This document shows positions 1-11,722 of a DNA stretch of 64,000 nucleotides, piece by piece. Position 1 is the stretch's first letter; each line of letters begins with the position of its first letter. Both the position numbers and the translations under genes were made by a program. The DNA lies in the NCBI GenBank assembly GCA_030568195.1, contig JAJLTO010000006.1, positions 124,001-188,000 on the forward strand. Reading direction: 5' to 3'. The notes below the pieces were generated by a model, which was given only the letters and a program-made list of their open reading frames with translations, was not told where the DNA came from and did no database searches. This DNA comes from Dipodascopsis uninucleata var. uninucleata (Eukaryota > Ascomycota > Lipomycetes > Lipomycetales > Lipomycetaceae).

Positions 1-489
1 GAACCTGGTTCACGAACTGGACAGTCATTGGTTCACGTGGGAGCCGCATCCTATTTGAGTATGCGCCATTCTTGACGTAGCCATAGGGTTTAATGCATTT
101 GCCATGGTACAATCCCCTCGTTAAGTAGCAATTGTGTGTGCCTGTCGGAGACGCCTGCATTTCTCTAGTATTATTGAAAAAGATTTGATGAGAAATCAAA
201 TAGACCTAAGCATAGTTTCGAACATCTCGCTCTGGTGAGTTTTAGATTATATATTAAAAGAACATAATTCAAGCGGTTGTATAAAGCTTTCATCAGCTAG
301 TAAAATTCAGCTTACTCTCTTGTAGATGTTATCTCTGACCTGTTGCTATAGCAAGTATCCTGATTATAGAGGAAGAGCATTTGATTGCAGCAGCAGAGCA
401 GTATCGCGTGGGTGGCTGATTTGCATAATAATTTTCTCAGATAATAGATTATTTTAAACGTACAACTAGTGGATTAGTAGGTCTACTTA
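1..489. other. Intergenic, upstream of AKR1
   Basis: No coding region is seen. A CACGTG E-box (Cbf1/Pho4-type core) lies at 34-39. The rest is AT-rich and probably holds the AKR1 promoter and 5' UTR. Confidence 0.5.
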
Positions 490-2893
490 ATGGCGAAGTT
501 ACCAGATTCTCTTCAGCCAACTACTGAGCTGCAGACTGTCACTGGTCGGAGAGATTCAGACGTACGCCCGGCAAATGGTGGTATCAATGAGACCGGAGAA
601 GAAGGGCCAAATGGCGTCCCAGCACAGTGTATGTGATGATTTTAAAATAATTCAAGTTGGAAGTGTTAAATGGAGTATCTGAGGTGTAAAATCGGATGAT
701 ATGATAGTGCTGGGTGCAGAGATAATGCTGACCAAGACTGCGATCTATTCGCATATAATAACAGTATCCGAGTTGATGACAGCTGCCCAGCAAAATGATG
801 TTTCTGAAATTAGTCGGTTGATCGAATCAGGAGAATACAGTATTCAAGATACATCTCCTGATGGAGCCACTGCGCTACATTGGGCGGCTATCAACAATGG
901 AATAGAATCGATAAAATATTTAATAGAGCATGGCGCTGAAGTGGACAGAAAGGGAGGCGATCTTTTAGCAACTCCTCTTCACTGGGCCTGTCGGGTAGGT
1001 CTCTCATACGCTGTAAATCTTCTGATACAGTATGGTGCAGACCCACTGAGGACGGATTCACAAGGATTTAATGCACTACATATAGCTGTTCATTCGTCCA
1101 ATGTAATGCTCATCGTTTATCTACTCCATCAAGGAATGCCAGTCGATAATACAGATCCACAGGGTCGTACTGCTCTTCACTGGGCAGCCTACCAGGGTGA
1201 TGCACTTTCTGTGGATATCCTTCTCCGCTGGGGTGCAGATGTCAAACTACGTGATGTCACAGGGTTCACCGCGTTGCATTGGGCAGTCGTCCGAGGAAAT
1301 ATGGCTTCCATGCGTCGACTAATAGAAGAGGGTTCAGAAGTCAAGGCTGAAACAAATGATGGTAAAACACCGGCCATGATTGCTCGTGAGATGATGTGTC
1401 ATCCTGTTTGGCTTCACGCACTAAAGAGAGCAGGCCGTGACGCTGATGGAGTAGTTATTCCTAAACGGTTATCTAAGGATGCCCTGAACTCTATCGTTTT
1501 TTTCTGGCCTTGGCTTACTCTTTGGATGGCACTTTGGCTTTTTACTCATTTCATATCTTTCGTTTCGATACCAGCGGCGATTTTATCAGTATGGGGTCTA
1601 CATACAGGTCTTACAAAATTTATTAGCTATTCACGCTCCAATTCTACTAATCTTTATAAAACTCCATATCTTTGTGGAATATTTTCTGGATCCGCTTTCT
1701 TTGTTGCAGTCATATGGATTACACGGGTCCTTCCACACACATATGAGCTACATCCTATTTTGAATTTTGTATTTTTTGTCGTCTTCGGTCTCTCTATGTT
1801 TTTCTTTGTTAAAAGCGCTCGTATGGATCCGGGATATGTACCAAAGCCATCTGGCGTGTCGGAGCAACGGCAAATTATTGAAGACTTAATTGCTGTTGAG
1901 GAGTATGATTCGCGGCATTTTTGCATTTTCTGCTTTACTCGCAGACCACTTCGAAGCAAGCATTGCCGGTCGTGTGAGCGTTGTGTTGCTCGTTTAGATC
2001 ATCATTGTCCTTGGACCAGTAATTGTGTTGCTGTTCGTAACCATAGAATTTTCCTTCTCTATGTGATTTTGCTTGAGATTGGGATACCTCTATTTTTTGG
2101 TCTTGTATATTACTACATTACAGAGGCATCTTATGATCCTACAGAGCTGCCGACTTGTCTTGTTTTTAATGAGACGCTTTGTGCACCCTTGCAGTATGAT
2201 GGATTCACAATCTACTTAACAGTTTGGGCGGTTATGCAATTTGTTTGGGTTTCTACGCTTACCGTTGTTCAACTCTTCCAAATAGCGCGTGCCGTGACTA
2301 CTAATGAGGCATACAATCTCCATACATATGGTTGGATGGGGGGAGCAGGTGACGATGAAGCTATGCCTTCAAGTGTTGCGGATCCAACAGCTCATGATAA
2401 GCCCGGCGCATTCACTCACCGACACCAACATGGTAATGCCTTCACCCTTTGTTGCAAATTATTGGGGATCAAGCAATTTTGCAACACTGTCTCTGACTTT
2501 TGCACTACGTCCTCTTTTCTTTCTTTTTTCTCTGCATCTGCTTCTGAGAGGCATGCTTCTGAAAGACGTCAGCGTGCAACTTCAGCGGCTGCACGATTAA
2601 GGAATCATTTTAATCCGTTTGATCACGGTATTGTAAGTAACTGTCGTGATTTCTGGACGGGCGATGAGTCTGTCTTCACTAGCAAAATTGTAGAGATACC
2701 GGGAGTAACTGGTGCATTTGGACGCATCGGTGGCCATACAGTTGACTACTACAAATTATGGGATATAAACTGGGCCGACGATAGCTCTGCACAGCTGGGA
2801 ACCAGACCTAGCACGTCACGGCGTCGTTTAGTTCTCAATTCAGATGGAGACGATAATGATTATGAAGTTCTTCCTGGAAGTGATTTTGAATAA
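490..2893 (+). CDS. AKR1: Ankyrin-repeat DHHC palmitoyltransferase, AKR1 family
   Basis: Membrane S-acyltransferase that palmitoylates cytosolic proteins at the Golgi (in S. cerevisiae the kinases Yck1/Yck2). Exons 490-628 and 765-2893 give 755 residues, close to the 764 of S. cerevisiae Akr1. The 136-nt intron has a GTATGT donor and a GCTGAC branch site; splicing restores the ankyrin start LSELMTAAQQND. About six ankyrin repeats fill residues 50-250, then two hydrophobic segments, a second pair near 310-380, the Cys-rich CRD (RSKHCRSCERCV) and the active site D458-H-H-C461, then two more membrane segments. The catalytic motif is canonical DHHC, whereas S. cerevisiae Akr1 has DHYC. Family assignment is firm; the substrates are inferred. 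Confidence 0.94.
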
Positions 2894-3281
2894 AGTAACA
2901 CGTGTTCTGTTCGTCTTGAAAGAAACCTTAACTCTAGGACTTAATGCTTATGGATGCTTCGCTGTCCACTTGATATCTAAATTGTTTAACTCTCATGGTT
3001 GTAATTATGCTTGTTTATATTTTTGGAGGGTTTATATGTATGGCATATGGAAATTTTTTACATAGTTTAAGTTCAGCTCTCTATTCTTTCTTGATTTGCC
3101 ATTATTTAAACCGTAGCTTAACGGTTGTCCAGAAATGTTATGAAACATTTAAGGATTTTTCATGTTACTGAGACATCTTTGCTGGGTATTCTATACGGTA
3201 GCAATTCTTAGGACTAAGGCAACTAATCTATATTCACATTTATATCTCATATATGTGTAACTGTTGGATAAAATAATTTGG
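2894..3281. other. Convergent intergenic, AKR1/CAB2 3' ends
   Basis: AT-rich sequence between two converging genes. It must hold both 3' UTRs and polyadenylation signals; I see no gene or repeat in it. Confidence 0.5.
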
Positions 3282-4500
3282 TTAATAAGATGTTGCAGAA
3301 TTTTGAATCCAGTCGTTATGCAACTCGATAACTTTTGGTATTATAATACTTTCAATTTCGATGCCTTCTGCTTCCTGTTCTTTGGTAATCCTAATCCATT
3401 CAAAGTTATTACCAGGCTGTACGAAGCAAACTTCATATTTTCTGGTCTGTAACAAATTGCCGATAACTAGCTGGTGTGAGTACCTCTCCAGTGCTTGTTC
3501 GGCTTTTTCGATCAGAATTTTACGATCAGTTTCCAGTTTAAAAGAAATAATCATTGCCTCCGGAGCCCAATTGTCAACTAATCGCTTTAGAAACTTCGGA
3601 ACTGGATCCAAATTCATAACAAGTTTGTTATTTCCGCCTTTTGACTGGATTTTGTGTTCGGGTATGCGGCTTGGGGGAACAAAGAAGTCAGAGACTGCCG
3701 CAGCTAGATAGAAAAGTGCACGATCACCAATGTCACTTAAAATGAAAGACAATGCACGTAATGTATGAAGATATTGATTGATTGTAGTAAACGGCAGAAG
3801 GAGTAATAGGTTGTTTTCTTTCGCGTATTGATATTTTCGAAGAACAGACAGCATTTCGCTCTGGTATTTTTGATCCACTAGTTTTAGGCAACTGGTTAGC
3901 TCGAGATGCATTCGCTGCTCCACTGCGACATAACATACCCACCACTTTCCCGTCCATCTCATGCATAAAGTCAAGAAAACAATTTGTTGAATGCGAATAG
4001 TGACGTGAATATGGTAGTAGACTAAACTGGCGATGGAGAAAAATCACCGAGTAGCCATTTTCGAGGAAGTACTCAGCCGACGTAGCTCCTCGGGTACCAG
4101 CAGAGAAATTATCGATAAATCTCACAGTCTGGTTCTCTAACGGCACTGTGGTCCCTCCAGACTAGATTCATATACTATTAGTTAACAAAAATTCTAAAAA
4201 TCCATAGCCGCTCAAAGTCTACAGAATTTTGACTTGATCTTCAATTTATCTCATGATCTTGAACTTCAATTGATATCTCACCGTTATCAAAACTATCTTA
4301 TCTGTTTTGTGGAAATCCACAAATTCGCGCACCGACTGCTTCAATTCTTCTAGATACTCTGGTGGTTCATTGTTGTCAAAATAGTTGCTCTCATCTAGCT
4401 CAAGAGCGGGCGGCAACACGATAGTACTTCGATCAATGGCGCTTTCAAGCTCTCCAGTCGAGAGCTTACGCGTAGGAATGTTCGGCATATGAGAAGTCAT
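3282..4500 (-). CDS. CAB2: Phosphopantothenate-cysteine ligase
   Basis: Second step of coenzyme A synthesis from pantothenate: joins 4'-phosphopantothenate to cysteine. Three exons on minus (4500-4282, 4161-3939, 3877-3282) give 345 residues. The 120-nt intron joins KIVLIT to SGGTTVPLE exactly as in yeast Cab2; the 61-nt intron (donor GTATGT, branch GCTAAC, acceptor CTAG) joins two frames that would otherwise look frameshifted. Family landmarks in order: [26 protein letters not shown], the [11 protein letters not shown] segment, then [13 protein letters not shown] and the EHKIQS nucleotide/substrate region. Start ATG is the first in frame and matches the family N-terminus. It shares a 288-bp divergent promoter with the OHCU decarboxylase gene. 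Recognition is certain; the exact boundary of intron 2 is a little less so. Confidence 0.92.
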
Positions 4501-4788
4501 CTCCGATTTCTGATTAAAAATTTATGGGTGTAAATTCTAAGTTGATTAGCAGGAGACTTTTTCAAAGATATACCGCTAGTATATGACAAGAAATTCGACG
4601 TAAATACTATACTAATGATGTAGTCTGCGGCGTTAATTTAGAGCATACAGCCTCGGACATCTCCATTTCTCTAGATATTCATCACTCTTAGGTATTAAAT
4701 CTTTTAATATAGATTTTCAACATCCTTGTATTGATTAACATTATATATTGAGATCTCAAGATTCATCCGTTACAAGCAGACTCAAGGA

Positions 4789-5379
4789 ATGGCAGATTAT
4801 CAACTTCCAGATCCAAGTACGTTCAGATCAATATCAGATCAAGAGAAGTCAATAATCTTGACTCATCTTTTTGAGAAGTCTTCGGCATTAGAACAAATAA
4901 TTCTGCCTATTTTCTCTATGGTTTTGTCTTACAAGGAGCTCATATGTGAGTGTAGAAAGGTTCTTCTTAGTCTTACTGCAGAGGCTCAAAACAATTCCGA
5001 GAAAAAGACTAAGCTCGTAGAGATCCTGGCCGCTCATCCTCGCCTGGGTGCCAGGAAGGTGGACTCGGTTCACTCCGCTGCAGAGCAAGCAAGTCTCCAA
5101 GGTGAAACAACAAAGTTGGCCGCATTGAATGAAGAATATGAGAAGAAGTTCCCAGGACTACGTTATGTAGTGTTTGTGAATGGTAGATCTCGAGAGACGA
5201 TCATGGCAAACATGCGTAAGCGAATTGACGGTGATGACTACACTGAAGAGACTATAGAGGCCGCAAATGTAAGTACAATGATATATACTCAAGTATTTAC
5301 CACTTTACTAAGGTTATACGAATCACAGGCAATGTGCGATATTGCTTTTGATAGAGCTAAGAAACTTGGAGTAGAATGA
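4789..5379 (+). CDS. OHCU decarboxylase (S-allantoin forming)
   Basis: Converts 2-oxo-4-hydroxy-4-carboxy-5-ureidoimidazoline to S-allantoin in urate breakdown, after uricase and HIU hydrolase. The open frame reads 196 residues, but a typical 60-nt intron (5269-5328, GTAAGT donor, TTACTAAG branch, CACAG acceptor) lies inside it without a stop. Removing it gives 176 residues and restores the family C-terminus AANAMCDIAFDRAKKLG. Landmarks: AAHPRLG with the catalytic His at about residue 83, and FPGLRYVVFVNGRSR. Many yeasts lack this gene, so its presence suggests an intact purine-degradation route. Neither uricase nor allantoinase is nearby. Confidence 0.9.
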   Translation: MADYQLPDPSTFRSISDQEKSIILTHLFEKSSALEQIILPIFSMVLSYKELICECRKVLLSLTAEAQNNSEKKTKLVEILAAHPRLGARKVDSVHSAAEQASLQGETTKLAALNEEYEKKFPGLRYVVFVNGRSRETIMANMRKRIDGDDYTEETIEAANVSTMIYTQVFTTLLRLYESQAMCDIAFDRAKKLGVE

Positions 5380-5733
5380 AAGACTTAAAATAGTGCTATA
5401 AACAATTGTCAAAACATAGAATATAAATCATAGTACAAATAATGCATTGAACGGTACTCCGACGGAAGAATAGATGACATCAAAATGAAAGATACAATAA
5501 TAAATAAATGATTACGTGAATATGAAACTGATATCGCCAATAATGATAATAGTAATAGTAAAATGCCACGCCAAAATGCCATACTTTTATTTAGTCCTAA
5601 ACTCCTGGTTTGAAATGCTTATCTCATTAGAGCAGAGATAATACTGAAAATTGGGTTGATTAATAATAAAAAAGCAAATTATTAAGAGACATTGTTGCGT
5701 AAGACTTTAGTAAGAACCTACTACGAACAAAGA
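5380..5733. other. Convergent intergenic
   Basis: AT-rich 3' flanks of the OHCU decarboxylase and MoxR-like genes. No further feature is seen. Confidence 0.5.
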
Positions 5734-7232
5734 TCACATAGGAGCAGGCACAGAATCAAGTACGTCTTCTATTATAAGATCAGGCGTCCAATTCGACATC
5801 ATCTGTTTCAACGCTTCCGGATCACTACCGTACATCGTACTTCGCTCGTCATCTGCCGGCGGAATAATTATGCGATGCGCATACGTCTTGCGAGTCGCGA
5901 TAACAACCAACGATGGAGTTGCAAAACTGATGCCGTGTAGTGGACAAAGCGACTTGATCAAAGTTTCAAAATCTTTTGATGCTCTCGCGGATACTCCACC
6001 GCGAACAGCTCTGTGCATGCGTAAATGCACAATTATGTCATGAATATAGCGCCTAACGTCGGAACTTATTGATACGTTATTTGCCATCATAGATAGAGTC
6101 TCAAGGTCCTAAAACTGTAAGCTTCTGTACCGTATATATTGCATTCTTGAACATAGTATATTACACTTACCTTTGCAGTAAGTATCGCCTGCTGTTTGAA
6201 TGCAGGTAAAATATCAAGGGAGACTGATCGAGAATCTTCTATTGATGTATCGTCCAGGTTTGCAGGCGCGAAATTATGGCTTACTGAAAAATGATCGAGC
6301 TAAATTAGGTGGATTAGAGAATGATGCACTTCAGACAATCTGCCCAATACACGTCAAACATACCAGATAAGGAAACAGTTGTAAATGGACATTACGATTA
6401 GAAAGTAGAGATACCACTAAAAATGGTGTTGGTGTTATAAAAAATCCATCAGAACTGACAAGTTTTTTTGTCCTCAGAATCTGTCAAAATTCCACGTATT
6501 CAATATCAGCTATGATTCCTTCGCTAACGAACTATATCTCTAATAGCATCTAATATGAACAGACCTCGAGAAGCTGTGCCTGGACGTAATTATTAGAATT
6601 ATCCAGATTACGAATCACAGCTAAATTCGGTAGTCGCCTAGCAAAACCTCTAATGGACGACTTTCCTCTAGATAATGATTTCTGGGTAATATTTTCCTGT
6701 TTGCTGATATCAACCTTATAGGTCGAATTCCACAATGGATACTCCTACCGCCAACAAATTGTTAGAAGGCGTTCTAACAGACTATCTGTTCTTCATACAT
6801 ACCGCCCCCTTCTCAAGAGAGGATGATGGAAGTGGAGAGAAGCTACCTGGTCCTCCAATCGACGGATCACAAGCAATGAGTAACTGATCCACAAACTCCT
6901 CCGTTGTCATCTCTGGCGTGCAAATAATGCTTGTAATACCGAATCCAAAGATATTTGATCCAATCTAACAGTTATTCTTCTATCAGCAAACTATACATGA
7001 CAAGACTGGAAAATCTAACGCCATATTCAATACGCACAAGCAGAATCATTTTTTCAACAAAGTCCAGATAATCGTCTCGACTAACTGTTACAATTGCATG
7101 CTGCTTGCCAATTAGAGATGCAAGGATTTCAACAAATAAATCAGAATCAAAGTCAAACCGCGCTGCAGCTCGGAGAGCCTCAATCTTCGCCATGAATTCC
7201 ATATTCGATAAGACGCTAAGTTTACTTATCAT
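5734..7232 (-). CDS. MoxR/ChlI-like AAA+ protein with decayed ATPase motifs
   Basis: Six exons on minus (7232-7038, 6964-6803, 6744-6565, 6480-6364, 6299-6171, 6108-5734) give 385 residues. Introns are 58-84 nt with GT-AG ends and CTAAC or CTGAT branch sites. The layout follows a MoxR/Mg-chelatase ATPase: an N-terminal segment LASLIGKQHAIV where the P-loop belongs, a Walker-B-like strand LAVIRNLDNSNNYVQAQLLE, then a PFLVVSLLSN sensor-1 region, LLDHF where bacteria have LLDRF, and a C-terminal lid with GVSARA. There is no GxxGxGKT, no DE after the Walker B strand, and His replaces the Arg of LDRF. I infer a non-catalytic AAA+ protein of unknown role. The start is the first ATG of exon 1; a further upstream exon cannot be excluded. 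Confidence 0.8.
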
Positions 7233-7808
7233 CCACAGGTTAAGTCGTTTAGATATGAAATCCTCAATCTCTCTAGCAAATAGAACAAGTAATTGCTGAT
7301 TTCTCTTCTATCAGGAACAGAGACCGTAGTACTTCAGCTTAATATAGAACAAATGCTTGTATTTGTGTCTAGCAGAACAAAGCAACCTTTCTTAAAGCCA
7401 GAGATGGATGATATTGACTTTCTAATAGCCACAATAGCCACATATATTCCTGGGGCCCATAAACTACAGGAAAGTAGTGCTCTGTAACTTTAGATCGACT
7501 TATATTTGTCACTCGGTTCACGATGGTTTGATCTCAAATACCACAAAATACCACTTACTACATACATACGTATAAAAACGTAGTTTACTAAGCTCAAATG
7601 CAACGCTATAATTACCCGGACTATTTAGAGTAACGGATTTTGCATCGACAGGTGGAAAGAATTAGGAAAACACAAACAGAAACCATATATCCAAGAAATT
7701 CTAGTCCGAAAGGAAGACATTTATTACAGTATTTCAGCTTTAAGTGGAAATAGGTGATCATCTGTGGGCTTATTTGTGCCAGAAGGATAGAAAAGGCGTG
7801 GTCGCGTA
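7233..7808. promoter_or_regulatory. Divergent promoter, MoxR-like gene/MKT1
   Basis: About 580 bp between divergent genes. A Reb1-type TTACCCG site lies at 7612-7618, about 200 bp before the MKT1 start. An open frame at 7293-7487 resembles no family I know and is not called. Confidence 0.55.
7612..7618 (+). promoter_or_regulatory. Reb1-type motif TTACCCG
   Basis: The 9-mer TTACCCGGA occurs here and also upstream of the MFS gene (10887) and of the tRNA gene (39270). TTACCCG is the known core for yeast Reb1, a nucleosome-excluding factor. Its function in this species is inferred. Confidence 0.45.
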
Positions 7809-10168
7809 ATGGCAGGTAAGATCAAGTTAGAATTAAACTGATGGGTGACCGAACACGTCAACTTGCTGAAATGAGAGAAAGGGGAAAATAAATACAGGAG
7901 CATTAAGCCATTCCAGAAGATGTAATTCGGTTATAAAACTATGCTGTTAGATAGGAAGAAGTCAGATACTAATGTGTGTGGAATTGAATTGTAGTCAAAT
8001 CACTGGATGTTTTCGTTGGAGAACGTCGACTAGTCAAGTCATTGCCTCTTAGTGCACTGAAGGATGCAACGATAGGCATTGATTCGGAGTTTCTTTTGTC
8101 GCAGCTGCTCTCGGCACCAGGAAAGAAAGAGCCACTGCTTTTGGCACTAGGTGGTCTACCTTTTTCACTAGAGGCATCCCTTGAGAATTTCTTGAGTGCG
8201 ATTAAAAGTGCTGGGGCGAAGTGCCTGTTCGTGTTCAAAGGGATCCAGACGTATAAGTCAGACGATCCATTCTCACCTAGTTTAGAGATTCGAGATCAAA
8301 AGCGTAATGAAGCCTGGGAAGCATATGGTAAAGCAAAGGGTGAAAAAACAGTGAATATTTTCAATGAAATTGAGACCATACCGGTTTCTGAGGTTACAAG
8401 ATATGTCATGAAGATTTTGTACGAGAATGGTGTTGACTTTATGGTCGCACCCTACTGTCCCAGTGCTCAGCTTGTTTATCTTCTAAAACACGAAAATCAA
8501 TTTATTGATGCTATATACGGCACTCAAGAGACTTTGATGTACGATATAGATCGATTGATTACAAATGTGGATGTGAATACCTTGAATTTTAGCTTCTTGA
8601 ACAAGACTGCTATCCTCTCTGAACTTGGTGGACTTAATAATGAACAGTTTATGGACGTCTGTATTCTTAGTGGTATTAATGGTTCACCAACCTTCCCACT
8701 TGTTGACCAGGGTCTTCACAATGGATCATTGACTATTCGTACTAGTCGTGACCTGGTCAAGAATTATACTTCGGGATATGGCGCGGTTATGTCTTATGCG
8801 GACCATGCTCTTATCAAGAATTCGAAGTATGTGGATGTCTATAAGCGCACTCATTCTGCTGTGAAATATCATGTGATTATGGCAGCTAATGGCAGAGTAG
8901 AGCCTATAGTAACTGATAATGCACCGAGTGATGTTCATGAGTTTATTAGTCAGCGTCTACCAGAAGAAATATATTTTTATATGTCTGCAGGAATAATTGG
9001 CTCAGAAACTCTCAATACATTGACTTCTGGCAGGATCGTGGAAAATGTTCCTCTAGATGGAGGTGACAGTGCAGAATATCATAAATATTTGCGTGATTTA
9101 GAGGGAATTCGATCACAGACACTTAGTCTACTAACGCAACCATTGCACAGATTTTATCAGGCCAAAAGAGTATATGCTGTCTACTGGTTTGACCGTAATA
9201 ATGAGCATGACCTCGTCCATCGTCTGACTCCCACACTGTATGAGACAGTATCTACGTGGAACACGCCTATGTCTGTATTGAAAGATAAATTGACAGTCTC
9301 AGAGAATCATGTGGATTTGTACTTCATAATTACTTCCTTAACAGACAAAACTTTTGCTGAATCTACAGTAGCTAAAAAGAAAGCAGATGCCCCTCTTAAG
9401 TCGTTTGATGAGATTTTTTTCAACGTTTATGGCAGATTCTTACAATTACGCACATTTGTGACTCCTGAACACAAGCTTACGTCTTGGGGTTCCGCGCTTG
9501 CAGCAGCTCTGACAGCTGCTGATAAGGAGGATAATTTCGCCGAAGCTCTGATAGCAGGACTCGAACTGATCAGATTCAAAGTTTTGACTTATAAGCCATA
9601 TAATCCATCCTATACTGGATCTCCGACCAGAGGAAAAGATTTTGAAAAAGCTCATATTCTACTGATTTCGCGGGTAGCATGCTTGCTTCCTATCAACCAT
9701 AATGCTGTTGGATTTTCAGGACCCTTGAGCCGAAATTTATTGTCCTTTAGCACTTTCGTTGCCAGATATATGCAATCAGCGAGATCAATGTTAGAAATGG
9801 TCCTCTTTTCCCTACTGGCAAATGGAGATGCGGATAGATTGGCGCAGAAAGACTGGCATAAGTTCGGAATCAATCTGCCTTTCATAGCACCTCCGAATGC
9901 TGGATTGGGGATTGCCGTGAAAACTTATTTGGATGAACTGTGTGGCAAGTCTGAACCTACAGATAAGACCGAGAGATCTAAAATGAAGGATGCTCTCAAA
10001 AAAATGTTTGCACATACAGTTGATGTGATAGCAGACTTGGAGAAGGCATTCCGACTCTGGGATGCAGTTGTGGAAGCTGTTAAAGTTGCTCAAAGAGATG
10101 GTGTTATGACAGCCACCGAAGCGGAGGCATTCACTGATGCTCAGGAGTGGTTAAAGGATCGACGATAA
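7809..10168 (+). CDS. MKT1: MKT1 post-transcriptional regulator
   Basis: XPG/PIN-like protein that in yeast works with Pbp1 on specific mRNAs such as HO. Exon 1 has only seven coding bases (7809-7815, ATGGCAG); a 179-nt intron (7816-7994, GTAAGA donor, TACTAAT branch) leads to exon 2 at 7995-10168. Total 726 residues. Splicing yields MAVKSLDVFVGERRLVKS, which parallels the yeast N-terminus MAIKSLESFLFERGLV. The XPG-N-like segment holds the ALKDATIGIDSEFLL motif; conserved Mkt1 N and C domains follow. Without the first exon the frame has no ATG near this point. Recognition is strong; the first-exon choice rests on phase and N-terminal similarity. Confidence 0.9.
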
Positions 10169-11722
10169 ATATAGGACGGATATATAGGATTACAGAAACG
10201 AGCTCTACTCTAATTCATGCTCTTTTTAAAATATAACGATCAATAAAGAATCTGCCAACTCAAATTATGCCATTCTGGCTTCAGTCCCTGAATAATAGAT
10301 AGATCGCTACTCTTGCAGAGTTTTCGATTTGATTGCGTGCTTACTTTACATGATTTTTATACCAGCATACCAGATCATGTACCTAGTTTATAATGTGTTA
10401 CCAATCTAAAGTCCATGTCAGTTCTGAAGCGGCTCGATACCTACTCTCAACTTATTGGCCATATTCCTAGTTTCTTTTATATGTATAGATACCAAAGATT
10501 CGATTAGAAGTTAAATTTGTCTAGATATGCGACACTATAGCGCTCTACTCTCCGCTCTATCTTTGAAGAGTAGCTAACCTTAACTTCTAGATTTAGCTTG
10601 GCTTGAAGTCATTGGCTCGATGGAATATACCAGGTCCACAAAGTATACGCTATCTGGAGGTGCTCTCAAGGATTCATACAAGCTACAGAAAAGGCACCAG
10701 TTGACAAAATATCGTTGTGAGTACTAGACAAGTTTTGTTGGGTAAACAAGTAATACTACTAGTTGCGATCCGTTCTCCACTGCGCCTGCTTAAGAATTCA
10801 AATACGCCCGGAAGGGTTGCTATGATGCTAGATCTTATCTTCACCTAACCCGACACTTTGCCTATCTCATCTTAGCTTATTGGCTATTACCCGGAATATG
10901 GAAATTCCGATATTGAAGACATTCGAAGCTCGACTGATAATTGTGTAGATTACTCGACGTTTTCGGCCATGGAAATTAATAATTAGTTCACTTTAATGAA
11001 AGGAGATATTCACGAATGTACTGCTCAGAAAAAACAAAGATTTTCTCAAGCAGGTGACATTTGATAGTCAGGTTCTAGAGATCGTCTATTATAAATCTTG
11101 TTATAAGCAGATTGTCAACTAGTCAACGCTTCTCAGCAGATAACAAATTGCAATATATTTTTCTTCAAAACCGGGCAAAAAAAATCTGTAGTTGTACTCA
11201 AGACCTATTCGTTTAGCGCAGAAGTATATAGCTATATTATAACGCGTTGTGTTCAGTGAGACGATTTCCTAGAAGACAATTGTTTTCGCTTATACTATGA
11301 TGCATATGTTAGCTTGACTAGTGAAGAGTGATTAATACCGATTGACTATTTATTCAGCTGATCCCAATACTGCTCTGTTTACGTTACTGTTTACACGAAT
11401 TTGTTGTTTATGTGTAGAAGACGCTGTGCATTGGCTAACAAAAGTGTGATAACACTTTAATATATTGACGTCCGGTTCTAACACAGGTTACATTAGCCAG
11501 ACGCTACAGTGATATATGTTGATAGCATCTATATATGCACATATATAGTTCTACTCTGAATCTCTTTTTATCTTGATCGTCGACAGAGACCGTGGAGCAA
11601 CATATAGATAGAGTACGATCAAAGTGTCTCTATCGTGATAAAGGAATTACGGCTGGCTGCTTAGTCAACAATTGAAGGCAATAGAATTTCAAGTAAATAC
11701 ATCTGTGTAAGCGGTAGCAAGA
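10169..11722. other. Long intergenic upstream of the MFS gene
   Basis: About 1.55 kb of AT-rich sequence. A Reb1-type TTACCCG lies at 10887-10893. No gene, tRNA or repeat longer than short TA runs was recognised. Confidence 0.5.
10887..10893 (+). promoter_or_regulatory. Reb1-type motif TTACCCG
   Basis: Second intergenic copy of TTACCCGGA, about 830 bp upstream of the MFS gene start. Confidence 0.4.

Noticed and set aside
3878-3938. Apparent frameshift in CAB2
   Set aside because: Explained by a standard 61-nt intron with GTATGT donor, GCTAAC branch and CTAG acceptor.
6300-6564. A single 265-nt intron in the MoxR-like gene
   Set aside because: It contains a clear 117-nt exon (6364-6480) that carries the PFLVVSLLSN segment in frame with good splice sites.
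7293-7487. 64-codon plus-strand frame before MKT1
   Set aside because: No recognisable motif; the only plausible upstream splice would run antisense through the MoxR-like exon.
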